Assembly: GCA_047967505.1 (NCBI GenBank)
Contig: CM106540.1
Direction: 5' to 3' (one strand)
DNA: 64,000 nucleotides
From: Dipteris shenzhenensis
Lineage: Eukaryota > Polypodiophyta > Polypodiopsida > Gleicheniales
The translations under genes were made by a program, and so were the position numbers. A model generated the notes under the pieces. That model saw nothing but the letters and a program-made list of their open reading frames with translations. It searched no databases and was not told the origin of the DNA. Of this stretch, positions 55,598 to 64,000 are shown piece after piece. Positions within the stretch are counted from its first letter, which is position 1; every line of letters begins with the position of its first letter.

Positions 55598-55949
55598 TGT
55601 TGAGATATCGAGCTCCACTCGTGATATGCCAGGGTGACTGTTGTGCATTTATGTCACCGACTTGTTAGCTAGAGATGCGGTTGGTACACCACCCACGAAT
55701 AATAGGTGGATGATAGCTATCCTTATCTACACTAGTTCGTGGCTCAGTTAGTATTCCACCTTAGTTAGTTGAGTTTGGTTTGAGACCCACATATAGGGTT
55801 CTTCTATTTCTTTGTACTAGAGTTCTTTTGGCTTTCACAACTAAGAAGAGGAAAACTGTTTTCAGCCTCCACCTTTGTGTGTACTCCCCCATTGTGCGTG
55901 TGAGAAAGCCGCAAGTGAGACTCCTTCCCTCTCTCCCACAATCTTCACA
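55598..55949 (+). repeat. C12 3' LTR
   Basis: 352 bp, same ends as the 5' LTR; followed by CATGT. Confidence 0.95.
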
Positions 55950-55954
55950 CATGT

Positions 55955-56252
55955 CTCTTTTGATGATTCAACAAAAATTTAGACCTAGGGATTTGCCTTC
56001 ATTCCTCTGATCTCGTATGCCAGTCAATGATTGGAAACCCATCTACATTATGTGTAGAAGGTAACATGGAGTCTTTATGATGAGATGATAAATACTACCT
56101 TTTCCTAATACGAAAAGTGGCATATAGGCAACATGATGCTAGTGCATGCATCATATTGAATATAAACACTTGCACTAAATCAACATAATGCTACTACATG
56201 CATCATATTTAATATAAAAACTCCCATTAGATCAACATAAGGTTAAAATTTT
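55955..56252 (+). repeat. Spacer with a 52-bp tandem repeat
   Basis: Right flank of C12. CAACATRATGCTA units start at 56130 and 56182, with a third partial one at 56233; period 51-52 bp. No coding frame. Confidence 0.75.
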
Positions 56253-56541
56253 TGATGGGATATCTCAAGGTGTATGCCTCAGGCACACCTTATGTTTCTA
56301 TGTGTGAGTGCTAGAGGCACAGTTAGGTGCCCACAAGCACAGTTAGGTGGTGGAGAGCCACATAGGATGATTGAGAGAATCTAGGAGCAGATTGAGGAGA
56401 TGATTGAGGAGCTCTGAAGTCATCAGTGATGTCAGTGAGCATGTATGAGGTGCCTACTTAAGGACCTCACTCTTATTCATTCCATAATGCAAGTATTCTG
56501 AGTTTGTGTCCACTCTTTCCTTTCCTTTCAGCTTACCAACA
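56253..56541 (+). repeat. C13 5' LTR, 289 bp
   Basis: TGATGGGATATCTCAAGG to TTACCAACA, followed by the primer-binding site. Confidence 0.95.
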
Positions 56542-56554
56542 TGGTATCAGAGCC
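56542..56554 (+). other. C13 primer-binding site
   Basis: TGGTATCAGAGCC, initiator Met tRNA type, the same primer as the copia elements here. Confidence 0.9.
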
Positions 56555-57388
56555 CTTTGATCCCCCTTGAGCCCATTTTTTGCCACATCATCATCTTCTT
56601 CTTCACCATCTCTCCCTCTTCTTCCCAAAGTTTGCTTAAGCTTGTTCTCCTCCGGTTCTCAGCCATTTCCCACGTCCTTCCTGCTGGAGATCCATCTTGA
56701 AGGGGCAAATCCTTGGCTGAGAGGAATCAAAGAAAACCTCGCCCGTTTCGTCGCTATTACACGATTTCCGTCGACTCTTCCTTTTGCATTTTCTCTGAGC
56801 ACACCTTATCTTCCTCTAATTCCTTTCAAGGGTAGATTCTCCATGCCTTGTTCTATCGTGTGCTAAAATCTGAGTAGCAATGGTTGCTTATTCAGGCTAA
56901 AAACAGAGAAAAACCAGTCGATGTTGGAAAGGCAATCTATGGAGTTCTGACGCCTTTTTGCGCCTCTTCTTCCAAGAGGATCTTTTGTGGTATAACAGCT
57001 CTCTTTTGCCTTAAAAACCCCCTTTTCCTTTGCTTTGAAGAGTGAGCTACAAGCCCTCCAAGTTCAGCCTTTTGATTTTGACAGTTTTGGACAAGTTTTT
57101 GAAGATGATGCTACATAAAATGCTACTCTAGCATTTCTGGTTTTTTGAATCTTTCAATAACTTCAGTACAAGTGTGGCTTCAGTTTTGTTTTGAATTGCT
57201 AGACCTGGTTTTGATTGGAAAGTATTCATTTTAGCCACTTCTATGAAGCATGTAAGAAGAAGCATCATTGATTGAATATTGGTCACTAGTCTTTGCTACA
57301 TCAAGTGCTCATATTTTGGAAGTCTTTGAGTTATTTTTTTCCTTGTAAAAGAGATAGACACTGCCCAATATCTGGGTTAGGCCCTCTC
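56555..57388 (+). other. C13 leader
   Basis: About 830 bases without a convincing frame; one plus-strand frame starts inside the LTR (56567-56866) and is Ser/Pro/Phe-rich. May carry the packaging signal that lets the element use foreign particles. Confidence 0.5.
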
Positions 57389-58219
57389 ATGGCTACCCTA
57401 TTGAATCTAGAGAAGTTCAATGGAAAGGGCTTCCACACATGGCAGATGAAGGTGAAATTTGCATTGATGAGGGAGAACTTATGGGGACTTGTCAAACCTA
57501 CTCCTACTGCTTCTTCTACGGCCTCCAATGCTGGAGAATCCTCAACTCTGACATGACCGGCAAGGGATCCAACTAGAGAAGAAAAAGCATACGGTATCAT
57601 TGCTCTTGCTTTAGGAGATGATTATATTCACCATATCTCTGACTTGGAGTCTCCTTCAGAAGCTTGGCAGAAGCTTGACATGATTTTTGGTGCTAGCTCT
57701 CACATCTCTAAACTATCACTTAAAATCTCTTTCTTTGAATTGAAGATGGCTAGTGGTACTACTTTGGCAGCTCATGTCAACTATATGCGGAGTCTTATGA
57801 CTCAATTAGCTTCTATTAACTCTCCTATTACTCCAGATGATGCTATGGCAGTGTTACTTAAGAGTATGCCTGAAGATTATGATCACATAGTTACCACTTT
57901 GAAAAATCTTCCTAATCCTAATCTTGAAGGTATTATCTCTGCTCTCCAAGAAGAAGAAAGGCATATGGAGTTCAGGAAAGGCAATGACACTGTTTATGCT
58001 GTAAAAGTCCAGAAGGGCAAGTATACCCCTTGCAATCACTGTGGAAAGACAAATCACCTTTCAAAGGACTACTTCAAAATTAATCCATGCAAGCATTGTG
58101 GCAAGAACAACCATAATGAGAAGTTTTGCAGAGCCAAAGCAAAGACAGAAAATGCAAATCAACTTTCAGTTGATGTGCCTCCACAAGATGAGGCATCCTT
58201 TGAAGATTATGCATTTTAA
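57389..58219 (+). pseudogene. C13 gag, one in-frame TGA
   Basis: Start at ATG 57389 (MATLLNLEKFNGKGFHTWQM), chosen because it opens the UBN2-type gag core (W-x-MKVKFALMRENLWGLV). TGA at 57554-57556 follows 55 codons; the frame is then open for 221 codons with YGIIALALGDDYIHHI, EAWQKLDMIFG, LLKSMPEDYDHIVTTL and ALQEEERHMEFRKG. Two zinc knuckles follow: CNHCGKTNHLSKDY, with the last Cys changed to Tyr, and a perfect CKHCGKNNHNEKFC. The acidic end (PQDEASFEDYAF) stops at 58219. A full gag would be about 276 residues; the single TGA could be a CGA-to-TGA change. Its role would be RNA packaging. Confidence 0.85.
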
Positions 58220-58580
58220 ATCATCTCTATTTATGCTCCAGATCTCTCTTTTTATGTCAAGGTACTCAGCCTGGATAGTCCTCCAAAATGAATGAAATAA
58301 ACTATTGTGTTTTTGTGTGTTTTGTAAACACCTCTGGTCACCTTATGATGTAGGCCATGTGTATGTTTTGCTCCATGGTACCTCCTGCAGACATTGTGTG
58401 CATGTACATGCAGGGGAGATAACCATTGGAAGGTCTTTTTGTATCCCTTTTTGTTTACCTTACACCCAAGGGAACCCTTGCTAGCATGAGAACCTAGCCA
58501 TAGATTAATCCTTGACCACCATGAGATGGCATGAGAAACTATGAGACTAGATGTATCCTTGACATAGCCTGAGGCATTCC
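58220..58580 (+). other. C13 3' untranslated region
   Basis: 360 bases with no coding similarity; AATGAATGAAATAAA near 58287 could serve in polyadenylation. Confidence 0.5.
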
Positions 58581-58594
58581 CTTGAGGGGGGGTT
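58581..58594 (+). other. C13 polypurine tract
   Basis: TTGAGGGGGGG followed by TT and the LTR start TGATGGG. Confidence 0.85.
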
Positions 58595-58883
58595 TGATGG
58601 GATATCTCAAGGTGTATGCCTCAGGCACACCTTATGTTTCTATGTGTGAGTGCTAGAGGCACAGTTAGGTGCCCACAAGCACAGTTAGGTGGTGGAGAGC
58701 CACATAGGATGATTGAGAGAATCTAGGAGCAGATTGAGGAGATGATTGAGGAGCTCTGAAGTCATCAGTGATGTCAGTGAGCATGTATGAGATGCCTACT
58801 TAAGGACCTCACTCTTCTTCATTCCATAATGCAAGTATTCTGAGTTTGTCTCCACTCTTTCCTTTCCTTTCAGCTTACCAATA
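58595..58883 (+). repeat. C13 3' LTR, 289 bp
   Basis: Same length as the 5' copy; the terminal ACA is ATA. Confidence 0.95.
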
Positions 58884-59799
58884 GTTTGGGCCATCTTCTA
58901 ATAAGTTTGCTCTATTTTATTCATGGTTCAATTCAAGTTACTTCATGCAAAACTCTAGTAGCTAGTGGCAGTTTGGGAGCATGCAAGGGAAACAAAATTA
59001 GATAAGGTGAAGTAAATACATGAGGTTTTGGGAATTGAAAAGATCAAAAGTTGAAAATACGTTCTATTAGGCACTAGTATGGGTGTAAAGCACGCATCTC
59101 CATGACATACAAATTAAAGTGTTTTATTTAATTATATTATACAATTTCTCATAAGTAGCATCTGTTTCAACTTACACTGAAATGTACAAGAGGAGGCCAA
59201 AAAATATAGGCTTCTCAAGTTTCACATTTATTGAAGGGATATACTTATTGATCCAAAAATTCACAGTAGGGGTATATAAAATAGATAAAAAGTAGTTACA
59301 GAGGGGTTTTTTAAATACCTTTCAAACGCACATTGTATAGCTAGCTTATGTAAGGTGGACCCCCCGAGGGCTATGCCTAAAATGATTGTTGCACATACAC
59401 TTTGCACCATATAACGCATCTGACTTCAATCCCAATATGTGCATGTGTGGTTCGCATAGTCCACCGTGAGTGCCATGTGTTATTGCATAACCATGTGGGT
59501 TAGCAACAGTGACCTAGAGGGGTGTGTGAGGGTAGGTTAGCCACAAGGGTTGATGGTTTGAATCTCAAGCAGTTGGGGTCTTCAATAGCTACTTCTCTAA
59601 CCATCAGACGGTTTTGTACGCATACTATTACTAGCATTTCGAGGTCATTGTGTACACAAATAATGTGTGATATATTGCTCCAGAATACAGTGTTCTTTAG
59701 CATTCTATCATTCTCTTGCATATCTGTATTCCATTCTCATGGATGTTACGTGTATCGTTTGTCTATTGATTCCCATAGTGTCTGCGCGTATTTATGATG
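58884..59799 (+). other. Unassigned sequence
   Basis: AT-rich, no frame with recognisable motifs and no element ends. Nothing further seen. Confidence 0.5.
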
Positions 59800-60130
59800 C
59801 TACATCTTGATGGTGTTGAGCCGTCCTAGCATGATGTCTTGCACATTCTGCTTGATCAAATGATATGCATACTTGTCTTTCTTGTCCCATTCTATTGGTG
59901 TAGAAACTATTGGTGTAGCTGGAGATCCCATTGTAAATCCTGCTGCTAGTGTTGTGACAACAGGTGGAGTAGAGCTAGTTCTAGTGGCTAGATCGTCCAC
60001 CAATGGCCTAGGTGTAGATCTATCAACATACTCATATTTTTCCAAAAGTATATGGTCTCCATTTGGTATTTCCATGTGCTATAATTGGAAATTTCTAGCT
60101 TAGAAGATGCCTCCAGATTGAGGTTGCTAG
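59800..60130 (-). pseudogene. C7-family gag fragment
   Basis: Minus strand: LEASSKLEISNYS-like start (about 60115-60075, broken), then KYEYVDRSTPRPLVDD, Ser/Thr-rich insert, EWDKKDKYAYHLIKQNVQDIMLGRLNT, ending at 59800. Corresponds to 37700-38050 of C7 with many changes and a shortened insert. No LTR or further domains. Confidence 0.75.
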
Positions 60131-61329
60131 AATACGTGGCTAAGGCGCCAATCTGGAGGGATAGCTAGCTAAGGCAAAAGGGTGTGAGTTTGCATTTGGA
60201 GCAAATTGGCAATTGTCTTTGCCGATGTGGTAATAGATGCCATTAGAATTTTCTCTTCAAGGGAGTTGTCCATTTGGGAATGGGGCAAGGAGGGGTCAGA
60301 AACATTCCCATGGTTTTGGGAATCCATAATTGTTGCCCTCATTCATAGTAGCATTGTGCATGGAGGATGTCCTTGTGCATATATCATTCACAAGACATCT
60401 GGGTCTTGCCCATGGGAGTAGGCTTGGGAAGAAGAGGAGGAAGAGCAGCTGGCATCAAAGGTTCACCTTCATTGCTGTTAGGGTAATGGCCCTGAGCAGG
60501 GGATGGAGTTGGGACTCTTTCTTGGGATAATGAATGGGGGGTTGGTAGAGCTTTGGGATTACCCTCCTTCAAAACTTCCTTACCCTTTGAATGGGGTTGC
60601 AATGTAGGGGAAGTAGTGTCCTCTTTATAGAGTGGAATCACTTAGGAGGTATGTCCATCGTATGGTATAGGATTTTATAGTCTCTATTGTGTAGGCCTTA
60701 TAATGGGGAGGGGCATGTCACAAGTCCTCCTTTTCTTCGTCCTCCTCTTCCTCCACTTTGGGGGTTCACTTCTCTTTGCCCTTGGTGAAGGCTTTTGGGC
60801 TTTTGGATCTTTGAATGTTTGGACTTAAAGGGATCTCTTCCATGGTAGTTATAGAGCCTCTTAGAGTGGTAATCCTACTCAACCAAGATCCGTAGTTGGA
60901 GGAGAACTCATGGTGTGCATTGGTTGTTCCTATAGATGTCAGCCAATGGAAGTGTGACTTGAGTTTAACTTCCCTCGTGCTCACCTCACAAGGTTTGAGC
61001 ATGTTAAACATACGGAGGGGTACTACCACATTCAATTCTTCATGTTTGGGGGTCATTATCTAGAAACCTATTCTTTCTTGGACATCAATAGTTGCCAGAA
61101 TGTGCATCCAATTGTGAGAGAGCTCGGGCTTGGGGAGAGGGGCATACCGAAATGCATCTACCTCTTTCCCATCTTGCACTCCTTCTCACACAAACTTGAA
61201 ATAGTTTCAAGGATGCTGTCCTATCCATAGTGTCAAATTCCATAGCAAATAGGTGTCCTAATAGTGGATGGGCCTTGTAGTTGCATAGGTCCACTCGCAC
61301 AACTTGCACTTCATGGCATAAATAGATGT

Positions 61330-61700
61330 TGTTTGTGCACCAATTTCAACATTCACAGGAATGTCCTACCTAGGATGACTTTGTACCCAGGATGATGAGT
61401 GAAATCCATCACCATAAATTGAATGGGGTATGTGAAGACACAAACATTGATGTTAATACACTTAAGAACTCCTAGGGGTTTGGTAGTTTTGTCATTTGCT
61501 AGCTTCACTACAAGATAGGTTCACTCGAGGGAAGGTTTCCCCCACTTTTCCTAGCATCCTTTGGTCCATACACTTATGCCTGCTCCCCCACCATCTAGGA
61601 TGTCTTCAACCTTTTGGTTCTGGTAGGTTATGGGGATAGCCACATAGTTTTCATCACCTTCAAGGTATTCACCTAATTTATTGATGGGAACCTTAGGTAG
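61330..61700 (-). pseudogene. G3 retropepsin
   Basis: Minus strand: VPINKLGEYL, VEDILDGGGAGISVWTK (catalytic Asp followed by G-G rather than S/T-G), KPSLE, LVVKLANDKTTKPLGVLK, then YPIQFMVMDFTHHPGYKVILGRTFL with the ILGR motif in the usual flap-distal place. At least two TAG/TGA stops lie within about 110 residues. A live copy would cut the polyprotein. Confidence 0.65.
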
Positions 61701-62559
61701 GTTCTGTCACTCTTCTTGTGGTTGGTTTTCTTCCTGGTGGGTAGGCTCTTGCACCAAGATTTGCCTGTTCATCTAGTTTGAGAGGTCTCTCTAGAGGGTG
61801 GGATTTTCTTGCAGCAAGGATGCAATCGGCATCTTGACCTCTACAGAGGGTAAAGTTACTGAATTGACAATATCACATGGTTCTTGGGAGGCTTCTCGAT
61901 CAACCTATAGTGTCTCTTCAAAGATATAGAGGGTTAGATCATCCTCCTCTCTCAAGTTTTGCAACACTAGGTTCTCAAGAAACATCTATTGCAACCGGTC
62001 GAGACCCTCTCTATTAGCTGGGCTAGCTGGTTCCTCTTCTTCCATACTTTCTAGAACTTGAAGTGACTTTTGTCCCCTATGAGCTATTAGGTAGTCAGGG
62101 TGGATGGTATTTGACCCTTCGTTGACCTAAATTCTATGCTCAAATTTCTCTTAGCACTCCCGTACCAAGCTTTGAGTGTTTATTAAGTGATGTTTCTCTA
62201 GGACTGGTGGATCTCGATAAGCTCCTTTATGAGCAGGTGTGAGGTGAGGCCTTGGGCCCAAACCGATATGTTTACCTCTAGATATGGAGGCACACTAGGG
62301 TCATCTAGGGAAGGGGATTTTCTAGATGCACATGAGGTAGTCAAACAGGTTGTCTCCTCATCTGAACTGTCCTAGATGAGCACCTGATTTGTTCCTTCGC
62401 CTACCCTGGTGACCTTCTTAGGATTGTTCTATGGGGACCGAATTGCCTCAAGAAGTTGAGACATGGAAGCCCTGCTCTTCCTTTCTTTCTTCTTCATCTC
62501 CTTGCATAGGGCCTTCACTTGCATCCTTATCATCGATGACCTTCATGGGCACTGCTGCT

Positions 62560-63380
62560 ACTTGACTCGTTCTATGCTTAGCAAATTGATGCTAGGGCTC
62601 TTGAGCGGGGTGGCCATCCTCCTTAGGGGAAAATCCTTAAATAAATGCTCCACTTTTCATCCAACGCACAAGGGCATGGGCCCGGTTAAGAAAAGCACCA
62701 CTATGGTGAGATCCCTATAAGGATAGTCCTTTAAGAGGTGCAGCCCTTGGCATTTAAAGCATGACATGGGAGGGTTTGTTGATCCCTTGTATGGGCATTG
62801 GCTTGCCTTGTGTGGCCCTTGACATGAATAGCATTGGATCGGTCGCCTTCATGCTAAGTAATTCATGTCCCTTGTCTCTATGGTATGGGGGTTGTCTGAT
62901 ATACTAGGACATGCTGATCCTCATGTAAAATGTAGTGGCTTATGATGCCACTTTCTTCCTTGTAAGGGTGATAGGAGGGGTGGTCATGATCATGATGATG
63001 CTCAGGCTCTTCCCAATCACTAGGTAATTCCTCCACCAATACTTGATTGACCAGAGTTATGCAAGGTGGGGGTGGTTGTGGGTCTAGTACAAGTGGCTAT
63101 AATGGTGGAGCATGTTGTGTCCTGTATTGCCCTTGATTGGCAAGAGGGAATCCTTGTGCATTCATTTGGTTGGGTGGGGCTATTAAGGCTAATTGGGGTC
63201 TTGGTTTGGTAGACTCTGGTTGGGGGAGGACCTTTGGAAACTGACACTGGAAGGTTTTGTGGTTCCGCCATCTATAGCAGTGCACACAATAGACTCCTAA
63301 CCTTGCCCTGAGGCATGGGAAGTCATTTGAGATATGATTGCCATTGCATATCATGCACCAAACATTGTCTCTTCTAGGGA
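62560..63380 (-). pseudogene. G3 gag with an array of zinc-knuckle-like motifs
   Basis: Minus strand: CMICNGNHISNDFPC and CVHCYRWRNHKTFQC (about 63356-63240); a Pro/Gln/His-rich stretch; then CYSCQGPHKASQC (about 62835-62795), CFKCQGLHLLKDY with the last Cys lost (62760-62720), and a third degraded CVG-x-KVEHLFKDF (about 62660-62620). Four to five Cys/His units is more than the one or two usual in gypsy Gag. Frames are broken by stops. Confidence 0.6.
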
Positions 63381-63532
63381 ATAGGTGTGGGTTTCTTGGT
63401 TCTTTCTTGTATGTTCTTGCCCTCCATTGCTAGCCTAGTTGATTCAGTAAGTTAGAGCCCCCAACTCTCCCATATATAAGCCCTTATCCCCTTATCCTCT
63501 TCCTTAGTACTCTCTGTACTGGAAAACCTTAC

Positions 63533-64000
63533 TGTAAGAAAATAATACAACGTCTGTGCTCAACAGATAATAGGATATCGTATGCAAGAGAGAAAACAAG
63601 AAAGTATGGAGAATCAAAATTTTGATTACTGTAGAACTGATACAATAGATGGCGCTGCCTCCCAACCGTGCACTCCTGTGAAAGAAGCTTCGATGGCATG
63701 CTGGAAATAGTAGAAGACGGAGGCTGGATGCTAAGGAATCAGGGTTGCTATAGCCAGTGATGAAATGGGCTTCATGGGCTTGCTCTTATATAGCCACCAG
63801 TTGTAGTCGGTTAGGCTCAATTGGATGACCGACCTAGTTTGCCCAAAACAGTCGACTGGGGGTTGGTCTCGAAATAGGCCACCGACTATACGATAGAATC
63901 GGTGCGCAAAACAAAGCAACTAACCTATGGTCTCCGTTCGGCCCACAGCCATCCAGGATCATCTGAGGCTCCAAACGGGCCCCGCAACCTAAGAGTGGGC
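63533..64000 (-). repeat. C1c LTR, 3' part, continues beyond the window
   Basis: Minus-strand C1-family LTR: its end TTTCTTACA is at 63533, and the sequence matches 4932 down to about 4465 in C1a. No primer-binding site follows the end, so it is a 3' LTR (body beyond 64000) or a solo LTR. TATATAAG box at 63785-63792. Confidence 0.85.

Larger units (their letters stand above)
50417..55949 (+). mobile_element. C12: complete Ty1/copia element, 5533 bp
   Basis: Two 352-bp LTRs flanked by CATGT (50412-50416 and 55950-55954), primer-binding site, gag-pol, polypurine tract. LTRs differ at about seven positions by eye (2 percent), mostly C/T or G/A. All domains are in usual order and length, but frameshifts in gag and RNase H and about eight in-frame stops make it non-autonomous. 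It serves as the reference for C2, C6, C8, C9 and C11. Confidence 0.95.
56253..58883 (+). mobile_element. C13: complete gag-only LTR retrotransposon, 2631 bp
   Basis: Two 289-bp LTRs, primer-binding site, an 830-base leader, one gag frame, and polypurine tract; there is no protease, integrase, RT or RNase H and no room for them (375 bases between gag and 3' LTR). LTRs differ at about four positions by eye (1.4 percent), so it moved recently and must have used enzymes supplied by another element. The 5-bp flanks (ATTTT left, GTTTG right) do not match well, leaving the target duplication unproven. Such gag-only elements are known in plants (TR-GAG type). Confidence 0.9.
60160..63450 (-). mobile_element. 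G3: gypsy-like gag-protease fragment
   Basis: Minus strand, from 63450: a Cys/His-rich gag end, a long polar stretch, and a retropepsin near 61700-61330, followed by degraded sequence with frames of up to 96 codons (61056-60766). No RT, integrase or LTR is recognised. The lineage is uncertain; the protease signature (ILDGG...ILGR) is that of plant Ty3/gypsy-type elements. It could also be another reverse-transcribing element. Confidence 0.6.

Noticed and set aside
58884-59799. Possible host exons between C13 and the C7-type gag piece
   Set aside because: No frame longer than about 90 codons, no splice-bounded motif and no recognisable protein.
60160-63450. G3 as an endogenous pararetrovirus
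   Set aside because: Zinc knuckles and a retropepsin alone do not distinguish it, and no movement-protein or pararetroviral RT motif was seen; a gypsy-like fragment is the simpler call.

Overview
This window reads as a stretch of plant nuclear heterochromatin made almost wholly of LTR retrotransposons. I found no host protein-coding gene, tRNA, rRNA, CRISPR array or bacterial-type operon. Evidence for a plant: Ty1/copia gag-pol polyproteins in the order PR-IN-RT-RNaseH, Ty3/gypsy chromovirus and Tat-like fragments, primer-binding sites matching the initiator Met tRNA (TGGTATCAGAGC type), TG...CA LTR ends with 5-bp target duplications, and stop codons enriched at former CAG/CAA codons, as expected from decay of methylated cytosine in plants. 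The density of old nested elements suggests a large seed-plant genome, perhaps a gymnosperm, but the sequence does not fix the species.

Labels used here are my own. G1 is a Ty3/gypsy chromovirus; G2 a Tat-like Ty3/gypsy; G3 a gypsy-like gag-protease fragment. C1a, C1b and C1c are three copies of one copia family with a ~730-bp LTR. C2, C6, C8, C9, C11 and C12 are copies of a second copia family with a 352-bp LTR, and C3 is a relative with a 298-bp LTR. C4 and C5 belong to a third copia family with a 170-bp LTR, C7 and C10 to a fourth. C13 is a small gag-only element.

Layout: 1-2003 G1 5' half (+); 2004-4206 G2 3' part with LTR (-); 4207-8357 C1a (+); 8353-11703 C2 (-); 11704-20405 G1 3' half (-), holding the complete C3 (13799-19288, +); 20406-20966 G2 LTR piece (+); 20967-23317 C1b (+); 23318-24561 G2 LTR piece (-); 24562-27365 C4 (+); 27366-35707 C6 (-), holding the complete C5 (27750-33619, -); 35708-37691 unassigned sequence with a minisatellite; 37692-40088 C7 (+); 40089-40609 C8 LTR and fragments; 41100-45992 C9 (+), carrying an inverted C10 fragment; 45993-46713 C11 5' end (-); 46714-50416 non-coding sequence with a ~98-bp tandem array; 50417-55949 complete C12 (+); 56253-58883 complete gag-only C13 (+); 59800-60130 gag fragment (-); 60160-63450 G3 (-); 63533-64000 C1c LTR (-), running off the window.

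Four elements are complete with two LTRs: C3, C5, C12 and C13. C3, C5 and C12 have perfect 5-bp target duplications, and LTR pairs of all four differ by only about 1-3 percent by eye, so they are the youngest layer. No copia polyprotein in the window is intact. The most interesting observations are the two halves of one gypsy reverse transcriptase gene on opposite strands 18 kb apart, a young gag-only element, a ~2.8-kb inverted repeat formed by C4 and C5, a near-identical patch shared by the otherwise diverged C2 and C6, and an inverted foreign fragment substituted into C9. Several junctions lack LTR ends or target duplications; they may be real rearrangements or assembly joins, which only long reads can decide.
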